The position numbers and the translations under genes are program-made. DNA of 22,877 bases from Gammaproteobacteria bacterium RIFCSPHIGHO2_12_FULL_45_12 (GTDB lineage Bacteria; Pseudomonadota; Gammaproteobacteria; DSM-16500): the NCBI GenBank assembly GCA_001801665.1, contig MGYH01000026.1, positions 1 to 22,877 of the forward strand, in the 5' to 3' direction. The notes below the pieces were generated by a model. The model saw nothing but the letters and a program-made list of their open reading frames with translations, ran no database searches and was not told the origin of the DNA. This document shows, in pieces, positions 22,874 through 22,877 of the stretch; position 1 is the stretch's first letter, and each line of letters opens with the position of its first letter.

Positions 22874-22877
22874 CCTA

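Overview
The window is a chromosomal segment of a gammaproteobacterium, roughly mid-GC, dominated by single-copy housekeeping genes. Evidence for the class: the ffs/dnaX/ybaB/recR block, Mpl, Hda, a DUF2066 protein next to Hda, IHF-beta, RpoS near SurE, and succinyl-pathway DapD/DapE. A pyrophosphate-type phosphofructokinase and a soluble FixL/FixJ-like pair would fit the Legionellales (Coxiella/Legionella relatives), but that placement is an inference.

Layout. 1-307: a repeated palindrome-rich element ending at the dapD promoter. 308-2284: dapD-dapE (lysine/diaminopimelate synthesis). 2366-2454: tRNA-Ser(GGA). 2450-4612: a compact AbiE-type toxin-antitoxin island bounded by a 29-bp direct repeat. 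The repeat starts in the last bases of tRNA-Ser and ends in the first bases of the SRP RNA gene. A set of four 39-bp palindromes lies upstream of abiEi. 4603-7395: ffs, dnaX, ybaB, recR. 7436-8470: exported phospholipase-D-like protein. 8472-10264 (minus): mpl-apaG. 10337-12571: sensor kinase and response regulator, followed by a universal-stress-like gene with a strong terminator. 13382-14647: PPi-phosphofructokinase. 14648-15291: a decayed patch with a 49-bp tandem triplication, a REP-like palindrome pair and a truncated VapC. 15292-20560 (minus): a tightly packed run DUF2066-hda-eno-ftsB-surE-rpoS. 20652-22334: ArnT-like membrane glycosyltransferase. 22414-22755: ihfB with its own promoter and terminator. 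22824-22877: another repeat and REP-like palindrome at the right edge.

How it fits together. Most genes serve core functions: cell-wall precursor supply and recycling (dapD, dapE, mpl), replication control and repair (dnaX, ybaB, recR, hda), division (ftsB), glycolysis (eno, pfp) and stationary-phase control (rpoS, usp-like). The most unusual part is the AbiE island. It appears to have separated ffs from a tRNA-Ser gene that was once only about 14 nt away. The island's right end carries a stable-RNA-like promoter that may now drive ffs. The four-fold operator-like array upstream of abiEi is the best candidate for a less-described regulatory arrangement. Several annotated starts were moved inward from the longest possible frame where the ribosome binding site decides the start (ybaB, apaG, ftsB, eno, hda, the PLD-like gene, the kinase and the glycosyltransferase).
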